Source of the DNA: Prochlorococcus sp. HOT208_60m_813O14
GTDB taxonomy: Bacteria; Cyanobacteriota; Cyanobacteriia; PCC-6307; Cyanobiaceae
Assembly: GCA_002025945.1 (NCBI GenBank)
Contig: MWOO01000143.1
Coordinates: forward strand, 89,006-153,005
DNA length: 64,000 bases
Direction: 5' to 3'
The notes under the pieces were generated by a model, which did not search any database, was not told where the DNA came from, and saw nothing but the letters and a program-made list of their open reading frames with translations. The position numbers were made by a program, and so were the translations under genes. Positions 55,855 through 64,000 of the stretch are shown here, piece after piece. Each line of letters opens with the position of its first letter. The stretch's first letter is position 1.

Positions 55855-55878
55855 TTTATCAATTAGATTTATCAATTA
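55855..55878. repeat. Exact tandem 11-mer TTTATCAATTA-GA-TTTATCAATTA
   Basis: Two identical 11-nt copies with 13-bp period just upstream of the putative rpaA -35. Confidence 0.7.
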
Positions 55879-56169
55879 ACTTAGTATTAGCAATAGATTA
55901 GACAGAAATTGCATATTTTTAAAAAGTTGAAATTTTAGAATTTCTTTCGATTCTATTTACTTTTTCTTAATAATCAAAGGATTATTAGGAAAAAATAATG
56001 GATTAATTTGAAAGAATATCCAATTCAGGTAGTCATCGCAAGGTACATAAAATTTGGGTAAATATTGATTTTCAGTTATCAGTTAGGAGTCTACTTAGTC
56101 TGCAGTTTTTGATGTTGATGAATGTTTAAACTAATAATTTTGTCTATATTAAAAAAAATTTAAGTATTT

Positions 56170-56529
56170 ATGAAAAAAAAGCCTATTATTTATTCTGATT
56201 TATCAAAAAAACAACTAGAAAATCTTAAAGAACTTTACATTCAAAAAAAAGTTGAATCGATGAGTCATCAAGAACTTAAACAATATGTACTAGAAATTAT
56301 TTCTCATCAGATAAACGATACTATTGGCAAAGAAGAGGAGATGGAAGCATGGAGAGAAATGTCAGATTTTTTTGGAGAACAATTTGAAATAATTATTTTA
56401 GAAATACAAACAAAATACATTGACGATAAAAACGTAATTGAAACAGAAATAGATTCCCAGAAACAAAGAATAGAATTACTTGAAAGGAATAATTTGGATA
56501 AAGAGAAAAAGGATATGTGGGATGACTAG
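56170..56529 (+). CDS. Hypothetical protein, Glu/Lys-rich with predicted helices
   Basis: 119 aa ORF with ATG and acidic C-terminus; isolated between two unusually long intergenic regions. Confidence 0.65.
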   Translation: MKKKPIIYSDLSKKQLENLKELYIQKKVESMSHQELKQYVLEIISHQINDTIGKEEEMEAWREMSDFFGEQFEIIILEIQTKYIDDKNVIETEIDSQKQRIELLERNNLDKEKKDMWDD

Positions 56530-56638
56530 AATTTCCTAAATGGCGAAGTAATTCAAAAGATACAAAAAAATTTCTTAATTTGAAAAACAAAATCAATCAA
56601 AGAGCTATTTTTTTTTCATTTTATGGACAATTTATTAA

Positions 56639-56754
56639 ATGTTCTAATTACTGTTTTAAAAAAACAATTTTTAAATAGAAAATCATCTCAATAACGAATA
56701 TTTTCTAATTTATTTTTGATGTTCTATATACTGTTCTTAATAATACAATTAATA
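56639..56754. repeat. Degenerate direct repeat pair sharing ATGTTCTA-NN-TACTGTT, 80 bp apart
   Basis: ATGTTCTAATTACTGTTTTAAAAAAACAATT at 56639 and ATGTTCTATATACTGTTCTTAATAATACAATT at 56719; both preceded by AATTTATT. Confidence 0.5.
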
Positions 56755-56812
56755 TACTTGATTATATCTTCGGTTAACCACTATTTGACAAAAAAGGGGG
56801 CAAAGAAATAAA

Positions 56813-56837
56813 AAAGTCACTTTTTTAGGGTGACTTT
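56813..56837 (-). terminator. Putative intrinsic terminator for tRNA-Asn
   Basis: Minus strand AAAGTCAC-CCTAAAAAA-GTGACTTT (8-bp perfect stem) followed by TTTATTT, starting 23 bp past the tRNA 3' end. Confidence 0.6.
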
Positions 56838-56860
56838 GGATAACTTTTGGAATTTATAAA

Positions 56861-56932
<72 letters not shown>

Positions 56933-56981
56933 ATATAGAATGAATTTAGCTCTTTAAAGTACCTTATGACAAGTAGAGGAG

Positions 56982-57668
56982 TCAATTATATTGAAATTTT
57001 GATGGTTCTTGCCAGCTAGATAAAAAACCATTTTTCAACTCTGCTACTGCATCAGCATAAATCAATTCTTCATAACGATGAGTAATCCACAAAGCTGATA
57101 AAGGTTTTTTATGGTCACTTGTAAGATTTTTAATAGTTTGTAAAACGTTTAATTGGCTGGTTTGATCAAGTAACGCTGTAGGCTCATCTAAAAGAATAAA
57201 ATTTCTATTACTAATTAGAGTACATGCAATAGTTAAGCGTTGTTTTTGTCCGCCGCTTAAAGTGTGAACTGGCCTTTTTTCAAAACCAGTCATTCCTACC
57301 TGATTAAGCACATATTGAATTTTTTTATTAATTTCATTTTGACTTATATTTTGATCAATATTAATTAGAAGTTCACTCCTACAATTTGGCATCAATATTT
57401 GATGATCAGGGTTTTGAAACACCATGCCAATATTTGCATTAGAGTCAATGAAACCATGTTTAGGCTTGATTATTCCATTAATTAATTTAAGAAGAGTACT
57501 TTTTCCGCTCCCGTTTTCACCTACGACCATCCAAAATCCCGGTTTTTTTATTGAGAAATTACATTTAAAAATTAAATTTTCTTTTTCTCCAGGATATGCA
57601 AAAGAAACATCTTTGAATTTAATATGAGGTATTTCATTTTCAAGGATATCTCGCATAAATTCTATCAA
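56982..57668 (-). CDS. ABC transporter ATP-binding protein (cobalt/ECF-type)
   Basis: 228 aa; GENGSGKSTLLKLINGI, GMVFQNPDHQI, TLSGGQKQRLTIA, ILLDEPTALLD. Confidence 0.92.
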   Translation of the reverse strand: MIEFMRDILENEIPHIKFKDVSFAYPGEKENLIFKCNFSIKKPGFWMVVGENGSGKSTLLKLINGIIKPKHGFIDSNANIGMVFQNPDHQILMPNCRSELLINIDQNISQNEINKKIQYVLNQVGMTGFEKRPVHTLSGGQKQRLTIACTLISNRNFILLDEPTALLDQTSQLNVLQTIKNLTSDHKKPLSALWITHRYEELIYADAVAELKNGFLSSWQEPSKFQYN

Positions 57669-57943
57669 TCTATGTTGAGGGAAAATCCCGGTCTTTTAGC
57701 TCCTCCTGCTACTGACGATTTTTCATATATCTGAACAGAAATTATTTCTTTAGCTCTCACAGCAATTAATTTATCTTGCACTTTGTCACACCTTAATTCG
57801 ATCAAGTTTGAGGATTCTAAAGTTTCATTCATAGAATTTTTTATTTCATCATAAATTCGTTTAACGTCATCAAATTCTTTCTTCTGAATTGAAAGTGGAA
57901 AAGGTGAATATCTCAGACTTAGTTCCAGCGAATACATAATCAT
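57665..57943 (-). CDS. Conserved cyanobacterial hypothetical protein
   Basis: 92 aa; overlaps the downstream ABC ATPase gene by 4 nt; no catalytic motif recognised. Confidence 0.7.
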   Translation of the reverse strand: MIMYSLELSLRYSPFPLSIQKKEFDDVKRIYDEIKNSMNETLESSNLIELRCDKVQDKLIAVRAKEIISVQIYEKSSVAGGAKRPGFSLNID

Positions 57944-58089
57944 TATAAAAACTACTTATTATAATAATAAATATTATTACGTAGGAAGTTATTAAAATTA
58001 AATTCTTTTGAGAAAATTATATATAAGATCTTTAAATCCAATTATTATAGATATAGGAGATTTTATTTTGCATTATAAAAAATAATTTC

Positions 58090-59058
58090 ATGGAAATAGC
58101 AAATGATATAACTTCTCTAGTTGGAAATACCCCATTAGTAAAATTAAATCGAATCAAAAAGTATTTTGATTGTTATCCAGAGATAATAGCCAAACTAGAA
58201 AGTTTCAATCCATCAGCATCCGTTAAGGATCGGATCGCTTATTCAATGTTATGTAAAGCTGAAGAACAAGGATTAATAACACCAGATAAAACAACGTTAA
58301 TTGAAGCAACAAGTGGGAATACGGGCATCGCATTAGCAATGGTTGCTGCAGCAAAAGGCTATAAATTGATATTAACTATGCCGGATACGATGAGTATTGA
58401 GAGAAGGGCAATGTTGAGAGCATATGGAGCTGAATTACAGCTAACACCAGGTAAAGACGGAATGAAAGGAGCTTTAGATTTAGCTAATGAGTTGTCTTCA
58501 ACCATTGCAAATAGCTATCAATTTAATCAGTTTGAAAACTTTGCTAATCCAGATATTCATGAAAGAACGACGGCTCAAGAAATATGGTCCCAATCCAATA
58601 ACAATTTAGATGGACTAGTTACAGGGGTAGGCACAGGAGGAACAATTACTGGTTGTGCACGTTTTTTGAAAAAAGTTAATCCAAACTGCAAAATTTATGC
58701 AGTAGAGCCCAAAAAAAGTGCTGTGATTTCAGGAGAAAAAGCAGGATCTCATTCGATTCAAGGAATTGGTGCGGGTTTCGTACCAAAAGTTCTTAATACT
58801 AAATTAATTGATGAAATTATAAAAATAGATGACGATGAAGCATTTTATTATGGGCGTTTATTAGCTAGATTGGAAGGCCTTTTATCTGGCATAAGCAGCG
58901 GTGCAGCTTTAGCAGCAACAATAAAAATCGGCAAAAGAAAAGAACTAATGAATAAAAGATTGATAGTTATTCTTCCAAGTTTTGGAGAAAGATATTTATC
59001 AACAGCAATGTTTGAATCAAATACTTCAATTCAAGCCAGAAAAGATGGTTATCTTTAA
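58090..59058 (+). CDS. cysK: Cysteine synthase
   Basis: 322 aa; LVGNTPLVKLNRI, SFNPSASVKDRIAYSM, EATSGNTGIALA, GVGTGGTITG. Confidence 0.97.
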   Translation: MEIANDITSLVGNTPLVKLNRIKKYFDCYPEIIAKLESFNPSASVKDRIAYSMLCKAEEQGLITPDKTTLIEATSGNTGIALAMVAAAKGYKLILTMPDTMSIERRAMLRAYGAELQLTPGKDGMKGALDLANELSSTIANSYQFNQFENFANPDIHERTTAQEIWSQSNNNLDGLVTGVGTGGTITGCARFLKKVNPNCKIYAVEPKKSAVISGEKAGSHSIQGIGAGFVPKVLNTKLIDEIIKIDDDEAFYYGRLLARLEGLLSGISSGAALAATIKIGKRKELMNKRLIVILPSFGERYLSTAMFESNTSIQARKDGYL

Positions 59059-59074
59059 TGCATAATTTATAAAA

Positions 59075-59752
59075 ATGGAAAAAAATTTGTATGAAGAATT
59101 AGGTCTAAAACAAAATGCAACCAGAAGTGAAATTAAATCTTCATATCGATCTTTAGTTAAGCAACATCATCCAGATACAGGCGGCAAGAAAGAACGATTT
59201 CTTGCAATACAAAATGCCTGGGAAACTCTAAATGACCCAATCAAAAAGAAACAGTACGATAGCAGTTTTTCCTTTTCCAGCTCATCATTTGATTCATTAA
59301 ATGAAAATTGGGAAGAGAAATTTAATTCAAAAAAACATAATTCTTCAATTAAGGACAAAGAAGTTGAAACATGGATTAAAGAAATTTATAGTCCGATAAA
59401 TAGATTAATTAGTCAAATTATTAAACCTTTGAATAATGAAATAAAAGAACTATCTGCAGATCCATATGATGACGAACTAATGGAAAATTTTTGCAGTTAT
59501 ATTATTCTTTCACAAAAGAAAATAGAAAAAGTTGAAAAAATTTATAACAAAAAAATAGTTCCAAAGTCTATTTCAGCTCTAGGACTCGATCTTTATCATT
59601 GTTTTTCACAAATTAAAGATGCACTAACAGAATTTGATAGATACACACAAGGATACGTAGATAATTACTTATTTGATGGCAAAGAAATGATCAAAGAAGC
59701 AAAAAGAATACAATCAAAGATGTCTATAGAGAAAAAAAATAAAAACTTTTAG
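59075..59752 (+). CDS. DnaJ-domain protein
   Basis: 225 aa; NLYEELGLKQNATRSEIKSSYRSLVKQHHPDTGG J-domain with HPD. Confidence 0.93.
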   Translation: MEKNLYEELGLKQNATRSEIKSSYRSLVKQHHPDTGGKKERFLAIQNAWETLNDPIKKKQYDSSFSFSSSSFDSLNENWEEKFNSKKHNSSIKDKEVETWIKEIYSPINRLISQIIKPLNNEIKELSADPYDDELMENFCSYIILSQKKIEKVEKIYNKKIVPKSISALGLDLYHCFSQIKDALTEFDRYTQGYVDNYLFDGKEMIKEAKRIQSKMSIEKKNKNF

Positions 59753-59763
59753 ATATAAAAATT

Positions 59764-60000
59764 TTATTGAGCATATTCTTTAAGTTGATCTAATTTCAAC
59801 CAAACATCTGGAACAGGCCTGCGCCATCGAACCTGAGCATATTCGTCTTTGACAGAAAGAATCTCTCCAGGACCTGCAAAGACATAATTAGGTAGATCAT
59901 CATCACTGGCCAGCGCTTCGATACTTTTTATATAATTTTCTCTATCGACAAAAACTAGGCTTCCTTTCTTGAGAGGTTTCTTTGGAATAGAATCTGTCAT
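59764..60000 (-). CDS. ndhO: NAD(P)H-quinone oxidoreductase subunit O
   Basis: 78 aa; LKKGSLVFVDRENYIKSIEALASD, YVFAGPGEIL, WRRPVPDVWLKLDQLKEY. Confidence 0.95.
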   Translation of the reverse strand: MTDSIPKKPLKKGSLVFVDRENYIKSIEALASDDDLPNYVFAGPGEILSVKDEYAQVRWRRPVPDVWLKLDQLKEYAQ

Positions 60001-60136
60001 AATAAATTCAAGAAAGTTATTTGAAATCTATTATACAAAAACTTGTTTGAAAACTATTGAAAAAAATTTATACCGGAATAATAATTACAAACTTCTAAAA
60101 AATTTAATAGCCTTAAATGATAAACATTTATAAGAT

Positions 60137-61063
60137 ATGCGTCTTTTACTACTTGGCTGCACTGGATTTGTTGGGAAAGAATTAGTACCAACACTACTCA
60201 ATGAGAATCACGAAATATACATTGTAAGTAGAAAACCCATTAGTAAATTAAAACTTGAATTAGATTTCAATAATTTTAAATTTTTTCAAATAGATTTATC
60301 AAAAGAAAAAAACTGGAATAACGAAAATCTTCTAAATATATTAAGAGAGGCAGATGGAATTATTAACTTGATGGGAGAACCCATAGCAGAAAAAAAATGG
60401 ACTTCTGAACAAAAACAGGAGATTGAAAATAGTCGTATTAATACCACAAAATTTATGATGAAGACCCTTAAAAATTTAAAAATAAACCCAAAAGTAATTA
60501 TAAATGGATCAGCTATAGGTTATTACGGTACAAGTTTGTCTAGTGAATTCACTGAAAATAGTCCTGGAGGAAAAGACTTTTTATCTAAACTTTGCAAAAA
60601 ATGGGAAGCGGTCGCCGCTGAAAAACCATTTTTCTCAAGGTTAGTTATTTTTAGAATTGGAATTGTTCTAGAGAAAGACGGCGGAGCATTAGGAAAAATG
60701 CTCCCTATATTTAAAGTTGGATTAGGTGGACCAATTGGAGATGGTAAGCAATGGATGAGTTGGATTCATAGAACTGATTTATGTGCATTAATCATTCAAG
60801 CATTAGTTGATAAAAAGTATTCGGGAGTATTTAATGCTGTTGCACCAAATCCAGTATTAATGAGAGAATTTTCTCAGACTTTAGGCAAATGTCTAAATAG
60901 ACCTAATTTACTTCCAGTGCCTGGAGCGGTTTTAAAAATATTGTTAGGAGATGGAGCGAAAGTTGTTTTAGAAGGACAAAAAGTAATTAGCAGTAAAATC
61001 AAAAATTATAATTTTAAATATCCTCTTCTTGAGAAAGCAATTTACGCCTCCACCAAGAATTAA
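60137..61063 (+). CDS. NAD-dependent epimerase/nucleotide-sugar epimerase-like (TIGR01777/YfcH family)
   Basis: 308 aa; LLLGCTGFVGKELVPTL, INLMGEPIAEKKWT, NGSAIGYYG, MSWIHRTDLC. Confidence 0.92.
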   Translation: MRLLLLGCTGFVGKELVPTLLNENHEIYIVSRKPISKLKLELDFNNFKFFQIDLSKEKNWNNENLLNILREADGIINLMGEPIAEKKWTSEQKQEIENSRINTTKFMMKTLKNLKINPKVIINGSAIGYYGTSLSSEFTENSPGGKDFLSKLCKKWEAVAAEKPFFSRLVIFRIGIVLEKDGGALGKMLPIFKVGLGGPIGDGKQWMSWIHRTDLCALIIQALVDKKYSGVFNAVAPNPVLMREFSQTLGKCLNRPNLLPVPGAVLKILLGDGAKVVLEGQKVISSKIKNYNFKYPLLEKAIYASTKN

Positions 61064-61283
61064 TACCGTTTACTAAAGCACCAATAATAAGAATCGTTAT
61101 CAATGGAACTACAAGAGGATTCCAAACTATCTGAATAAAATTGACAAAAATAAATATCCCATTAAATTGCATGATGATTGCAAAAATAAAAAATATTGCA
61201 AAAAAAATGACTGTAAATAAATTTATTAATAACAAATTATCGATAATTTGTTTTAACTTATTTTGATTATTCTCCTTAGTCAT
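61014..61283 (-). CDS. Small membrane protein, hypothetical
   Basis: 89 aa with two hydrophobic segments; overlaps the next gene by 8 nt on the same strand. Confidence 0.6.
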   Translation of the reverse strand: MTKENNQNKLKQIIDNLLLINLFTVIFFAIFFIFAIIMQFNGIFIFVNFIQIVWNPLVVPLITILIIGALVNGINSWWRRKLLSQEEDI

Positions 61284-62478
61284 TTTTTATAACAATATTC
61301 ATATCATCAACCATTTTAAGACAAGCTTTGTTTTCACCCAATCTTTTTTTAGCATTTTCATTACATGAGATCATAAACTTCTTATTTAGCTGTATAAGGT
61401 ATATTATTTTTATGATCAATTTAATTGTCTGATTAATTTGATCATTTTTGTCTTTAAAATTACTGGCACAAAAAACATATTTACCAAGCAAACGTCTTTG
61501 CGCTTCTGCAAAAGTTTTTGTAAATTGTGGACCTTTACCTTCAATCTGAATAACCGGTTTTCCTAATCCAATCGCTTGCTCTGCTGCTGTTCCTGCCATG
61601 CTAATACAGCATCTACTTTTCAATAATATTTTTTCAAAATTATTCCAATATATATTCACTTCTAAAAATTTATATTGGAATTTCAAGAGATTATTATCTT
61701 TTATATTTTCTATTTTTAACCATCCTCTTTTTTGAAATATCTCCTTTATTTTTGATGAAGATAGAGCATTAACTATTGCAAAATTAAACTGAATTTTTTG
61801 AAAATATCTTAAATCAGACAAAGCCTCTAATACCTCTAAAATCAAAACAAAATTATCTAAAATCTCAGGGAATCTACTTCCTGGAAATAATCCAATACTA
61901 AATTCATCTTTATTAAATTCTTTGTTTCTAGGAAAAAACTTATCCATAAATGGGTTGCCTAAAAAAGACACTTTCTTTTTTAATTGCAATGTTAAATCAT
62001 TAGCTGTAAGGAAATCTCTCGTATATATTTTTTTTGCTTTTTGTGAGATCAAGAAAAATTTAGAAGGCCATGGTAATTTCAATTTCCCTTCATAATGGCT
62101 GGAATAAGCAACTAGATATGTAAAAAAATCTTTCTTACAAACCCATGCAAAAAAAACTGGCACAATATCTCCAACTACAAAAAAATAATCATATTTTTTT
62201 CTTATTTTAAAAGTTAAATATAATCTTTTTAGAAGATAAAATATTTCTCCTGCTAATATCTCAGTAAGTCTTCCCTTAAAAGAATTATAACCAATTCCTC
62301 CAGTTCTAAATTCCTTAGTTTTACCGACAATCTTAATTTTTTCTTTTTCGTAATGATTTCCCATACCAACAATTGGCAAAGCATGAACAGAATAACCATT
62401 TTTTACGAATTGTTTAGCTATTAGACTGCCAGATAGATCTTCTCCATGCCCATTACTTAAAATTAAAATCTTAAACAA
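61276..62478 (-). CDS. Lipid-A-disaccharide synthase-related protein (LpxB-like)
   Basis: 400 aa; ILILSNGHGEDLSGSLIAKQF, GLFPGSRFPEI, AGTAAEQAIGLGKPVIQIEGKGPQFT. Confidence 0.88.
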   Translation of the reverse strand: MFKILILSNGHGEDLSGSLIAKQFVKNGYSVHALPIVGMGNHYEKEKIKIVGKTKEFRTGGIGYNSFKGRLTEILAGEIFYLLKRLYLTFKIRKKYDYFFVVGDIVPVFFAWVCKKDFFTYLVAYSSHYEGKLKLPWPSKFFLISQKAKKIYTRDFLTANDLTLQLKKKVSFLGNPFMDKFFPRNKEFNKDEFSIGLFPGSRFPEILDNFVLILEVLEALSDLRYFQKIQFNFAIVNALSSSKIKEIFQKRGWLKIENIKDNNLLKFQYKFLEVNIYWNNFEKILLKSRCCISMAGTAAEQAIGLGKPVIQIEGKGPQFTKTFAEAQRRLLGKYVFCASNFKDKNDQINQTIKLIIKIIYLIQLNKKFMISCNENAKKRLGENKACLKMVDDMNIVIKND

Positions 62479-62479
62479 T

Positions 62480-62908
62480 TTAAAATTCCAACCATTTTTT
62501 TACTTTGGTTAACTCAGGCCAATCTGGATATCTACTTAATCCGTCTTCAACAGATTCTTTCAACTCACTTTTCACATCTGGCATCATCATAGACATTTTT
62601 TTGAGTACCTCAATATGATCCCTAACACCTTTATTATTGGTAGCCAAAAGAGCTAAAGACAAATTCATTCTTGCTTGTGGATCTTGCTGATTTAATCGAA
62701 CAGCTTGTCTGGCAGCTGACAAAGCTTCTTCATTATTTTTCAAAAGTAATTGAAGCCATGATAAACAAGTCCAAGCAGCAAAATGATTTGGAATTTGCTG
62801 TATAATTTTTTGAAAATCTTGAACGATTGAAATTAAATCTTGCCCTGCTTTATATCTTGATAAAGCTGCATTAAAATCCTCTTCGATGGGATTAATTTCG
62901 TTATTCAT
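62480..62908 (-). CDS. TPR-repeat protein
   Basis: 142 aa; FAAWTCLSWLQLLLKNNEEALSAARQAVRLNQQDPQARMNLSLAL. Confidence 0.85.
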   Translation of the reverse strand: MNNEINPIEEDFNAALSRYKAGQDLISIVQDFQKIIQQIPNHFAAWTCLSWLQLLLKNNEEALSAARQAVRLNQQDPQARMNLSLALLATNNKGVRDHIEVLKKMSMMMPDVKSELKESVEDGLSRYPDWPELTKVKKWLEF

Positions 62909-62914
62909 TATTTA

Positions 62915-63313
62915 TTAAACTGCAAAAGAGCTTCCACAACCGCAAGTTTGAGAGGCATTGGGATTTACAAAATTAAAGCCACCTCCAATTAATTCCTTAC
63001 TAAAATCTAACTGCATTCCATAAATATACAAAAGACTTTTGGGATCACAAACAACTTGAAAGCTTTGATCAGCTTTTAATGAATAATCATAAACTTTATC
63101 ATCTAGATTTATTTCATCAGTTCCTATAAAATCCATCGTATAACTCATCCCACTACAACCGCCAGATCTTACTCCTACCCTTAGTGCTTTTTTATCACTT
63201 TGGCCCTTCAATAAATTTGAAATTTGTTCTATAGCATCATTCGTAATTAAGATACCTTTGCCATCATCAGAATTTTTAATTTCCTGTTTAACATCTACAT
63301 TTTCCATAAGCAA
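62915..63313 (-). CDS. Iron-sulfur cluster assembly protein (IscA/SufA/HesB family)
   Basis: 132 aa; LRVGVRSGGCSGMSYTMDF, GGGFNFVNPNASQTCGCGSSF with three conserved Cys. Confidence 0.95.
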   Translation of the reverse strand: MLMENVDVKQEIKNSDDGKGILITNDAIEQISNLLKGQSDKKALRVGVRSGGCSGMSYTMDFIGTDEINLDDKVYDYSLKADQSFQVVCDPKSLLYIYGMQLDFSKELIGGGFNFVNPNASQTCGCGSSFAV

Positions 63314-63407
63314 GGGATTTCTACTATTTATAATATAAAAACTTAATCAATAGGATGCATAGAACAAACGTTATCCAAACTTGATTTGTTATAATTCTAA
63401 TAAAAAA

Positions 63408-64000
63408 GTGAAAATTGCAATAGTTGGTTCTGGATTAGCTGGTCTTACAGCAGCAGTCAATTTAGTTGATGAAGGTCACGAAGTAGAAATTTACGAGAGC
63501 AGGTCATTTTGGGGAGGTAAAGTTGGAAGTTGGGAAGATAAGGATGGCAACCACATAGAAATGGGGTTACATGTATTTTTTTACAATTATGCAAATCTTT
63601 TTAAATTAATGAAAAAAGTGGGAGCTCTAGACAATTTACTCCCGAAAGATCATACTCATCTATTTATTAATAATGGTGGTAATTTAAAATCGTTAGACTT
63701 CAGATTTCCTTTAGGTGCTCCATTTAACGGACTTAAAGCTTTCTTTACCACCGAACAACTTACTTGGGTAGATAAGTTCAGAAATGCCCTAGCTTTAGGG
63801 ACAAGTCCAATCGTTAGAGGATTGATAGACTATGAAGGCGCAATGAAAATAATTAGAGATCTAGATAGAATTAGTTTTAAAGAGTGGTTTTTAAACCATG
63901 GTGGAAGTGAAAAAAGTTTAGAAAGAATGTGGGATCCTATCGCATATGCATTGGGTTTTATTAATTGCAAAGATATTTCAGCAAGATGCATGCTAACTAT
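63408..64000 (+). CDS. crtQ: Zeta-carotene desaturase (5' part, truncated at window end; absent from ORF track)
   Basis: GTG start at 63408; (M)[72 protein letters not shown]; open to the end. Confidence 0.95.
   Translation, partial: MKIAIVGSGLAGLTAAVNLVDEGHEVEIYESRSFWGGKVGSWEDKDGNHIEMGLHVFFYNYANLFKLMKKVGALDNLLPKDHTHLFINNGGNLKSLDFRFPLGAPFNGLKAFFTTEQLTWVDKFRNALALGTSPIVRGLIDYEGAMKIIRDLDRISFKEWFLNHGGSEKSLERMWDPIAYALGFINCKDISARCMLT

Noticed and set aside
55968-55987. TAATAATC-AAAG-GATTATTA hairpin upstream of the orphan ORF
   Set aside because: Only an 8-bp A/T-dominated stem with no T-run on either strand; plausible by chance in such AT-rich DNA.
56700-56860. Possible tRNA-Asn 3'-end duplication (att site) marking an integrated element
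   Set aside because: Scanned for GGTTCGAATCC/CCCGGGGAG copies nearby and found none; no integrase.

Overview
This 64 kb window looks like AT-rich chromosomal DNA from a picocyanobacterium, most likely a high-light Prochlorococcus. I infer this from gene content, AT-richness and compact gene order. No database search was run. About 71 protein-coding genes and one tRNA-Asn(GTT) are supported. Almost all are core housekeeping or photosynthesis genes: NDH-1 subunits (ndhH, ndhA/I/G/E, ndhD, ndhF, ndhM, ndhO), a phylloquinone cluster (menF/A/C/E plus a thioesterase), carotenoid genes (Z-ISO-like, crtP, crtB, partial crtQ), chlM, a fatty-acid/phospholipid cluster (plsX-fabH-fabD-plsC), and regulators (rpaA, rpaB, ycf29-like, pedR-like, rbcR). 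I saw no transposase, integrase, phage structural gene, CRISPR array, rRNA or toxin-antitoxin system, and no clear new multi-gene system. The best second-look items are: (1) a prfB +1 programmed frameshift that the ORF track truncates; (2) an anomalously loose rpaA/tRNA-Asn interval (about 1.1 kb with one small ORF and a degenerate 80-bp-spaced direct repeat), set against 16 other convergent junctions that are all 15 bp apart or less, or overlapping; (3) an exact tandem 11-mer just upstream of a putative rpaA promoter; (4) a PlsX with a ~125-residue Ala/Ser/Val/Asn-rich N-terminal extension built on a 22-aa tandem repeat; (5) a 13-bp perfect hairpin spanning the ndhA stop codon; (6) an ndhAIGE-nadK-CYTH gene string.
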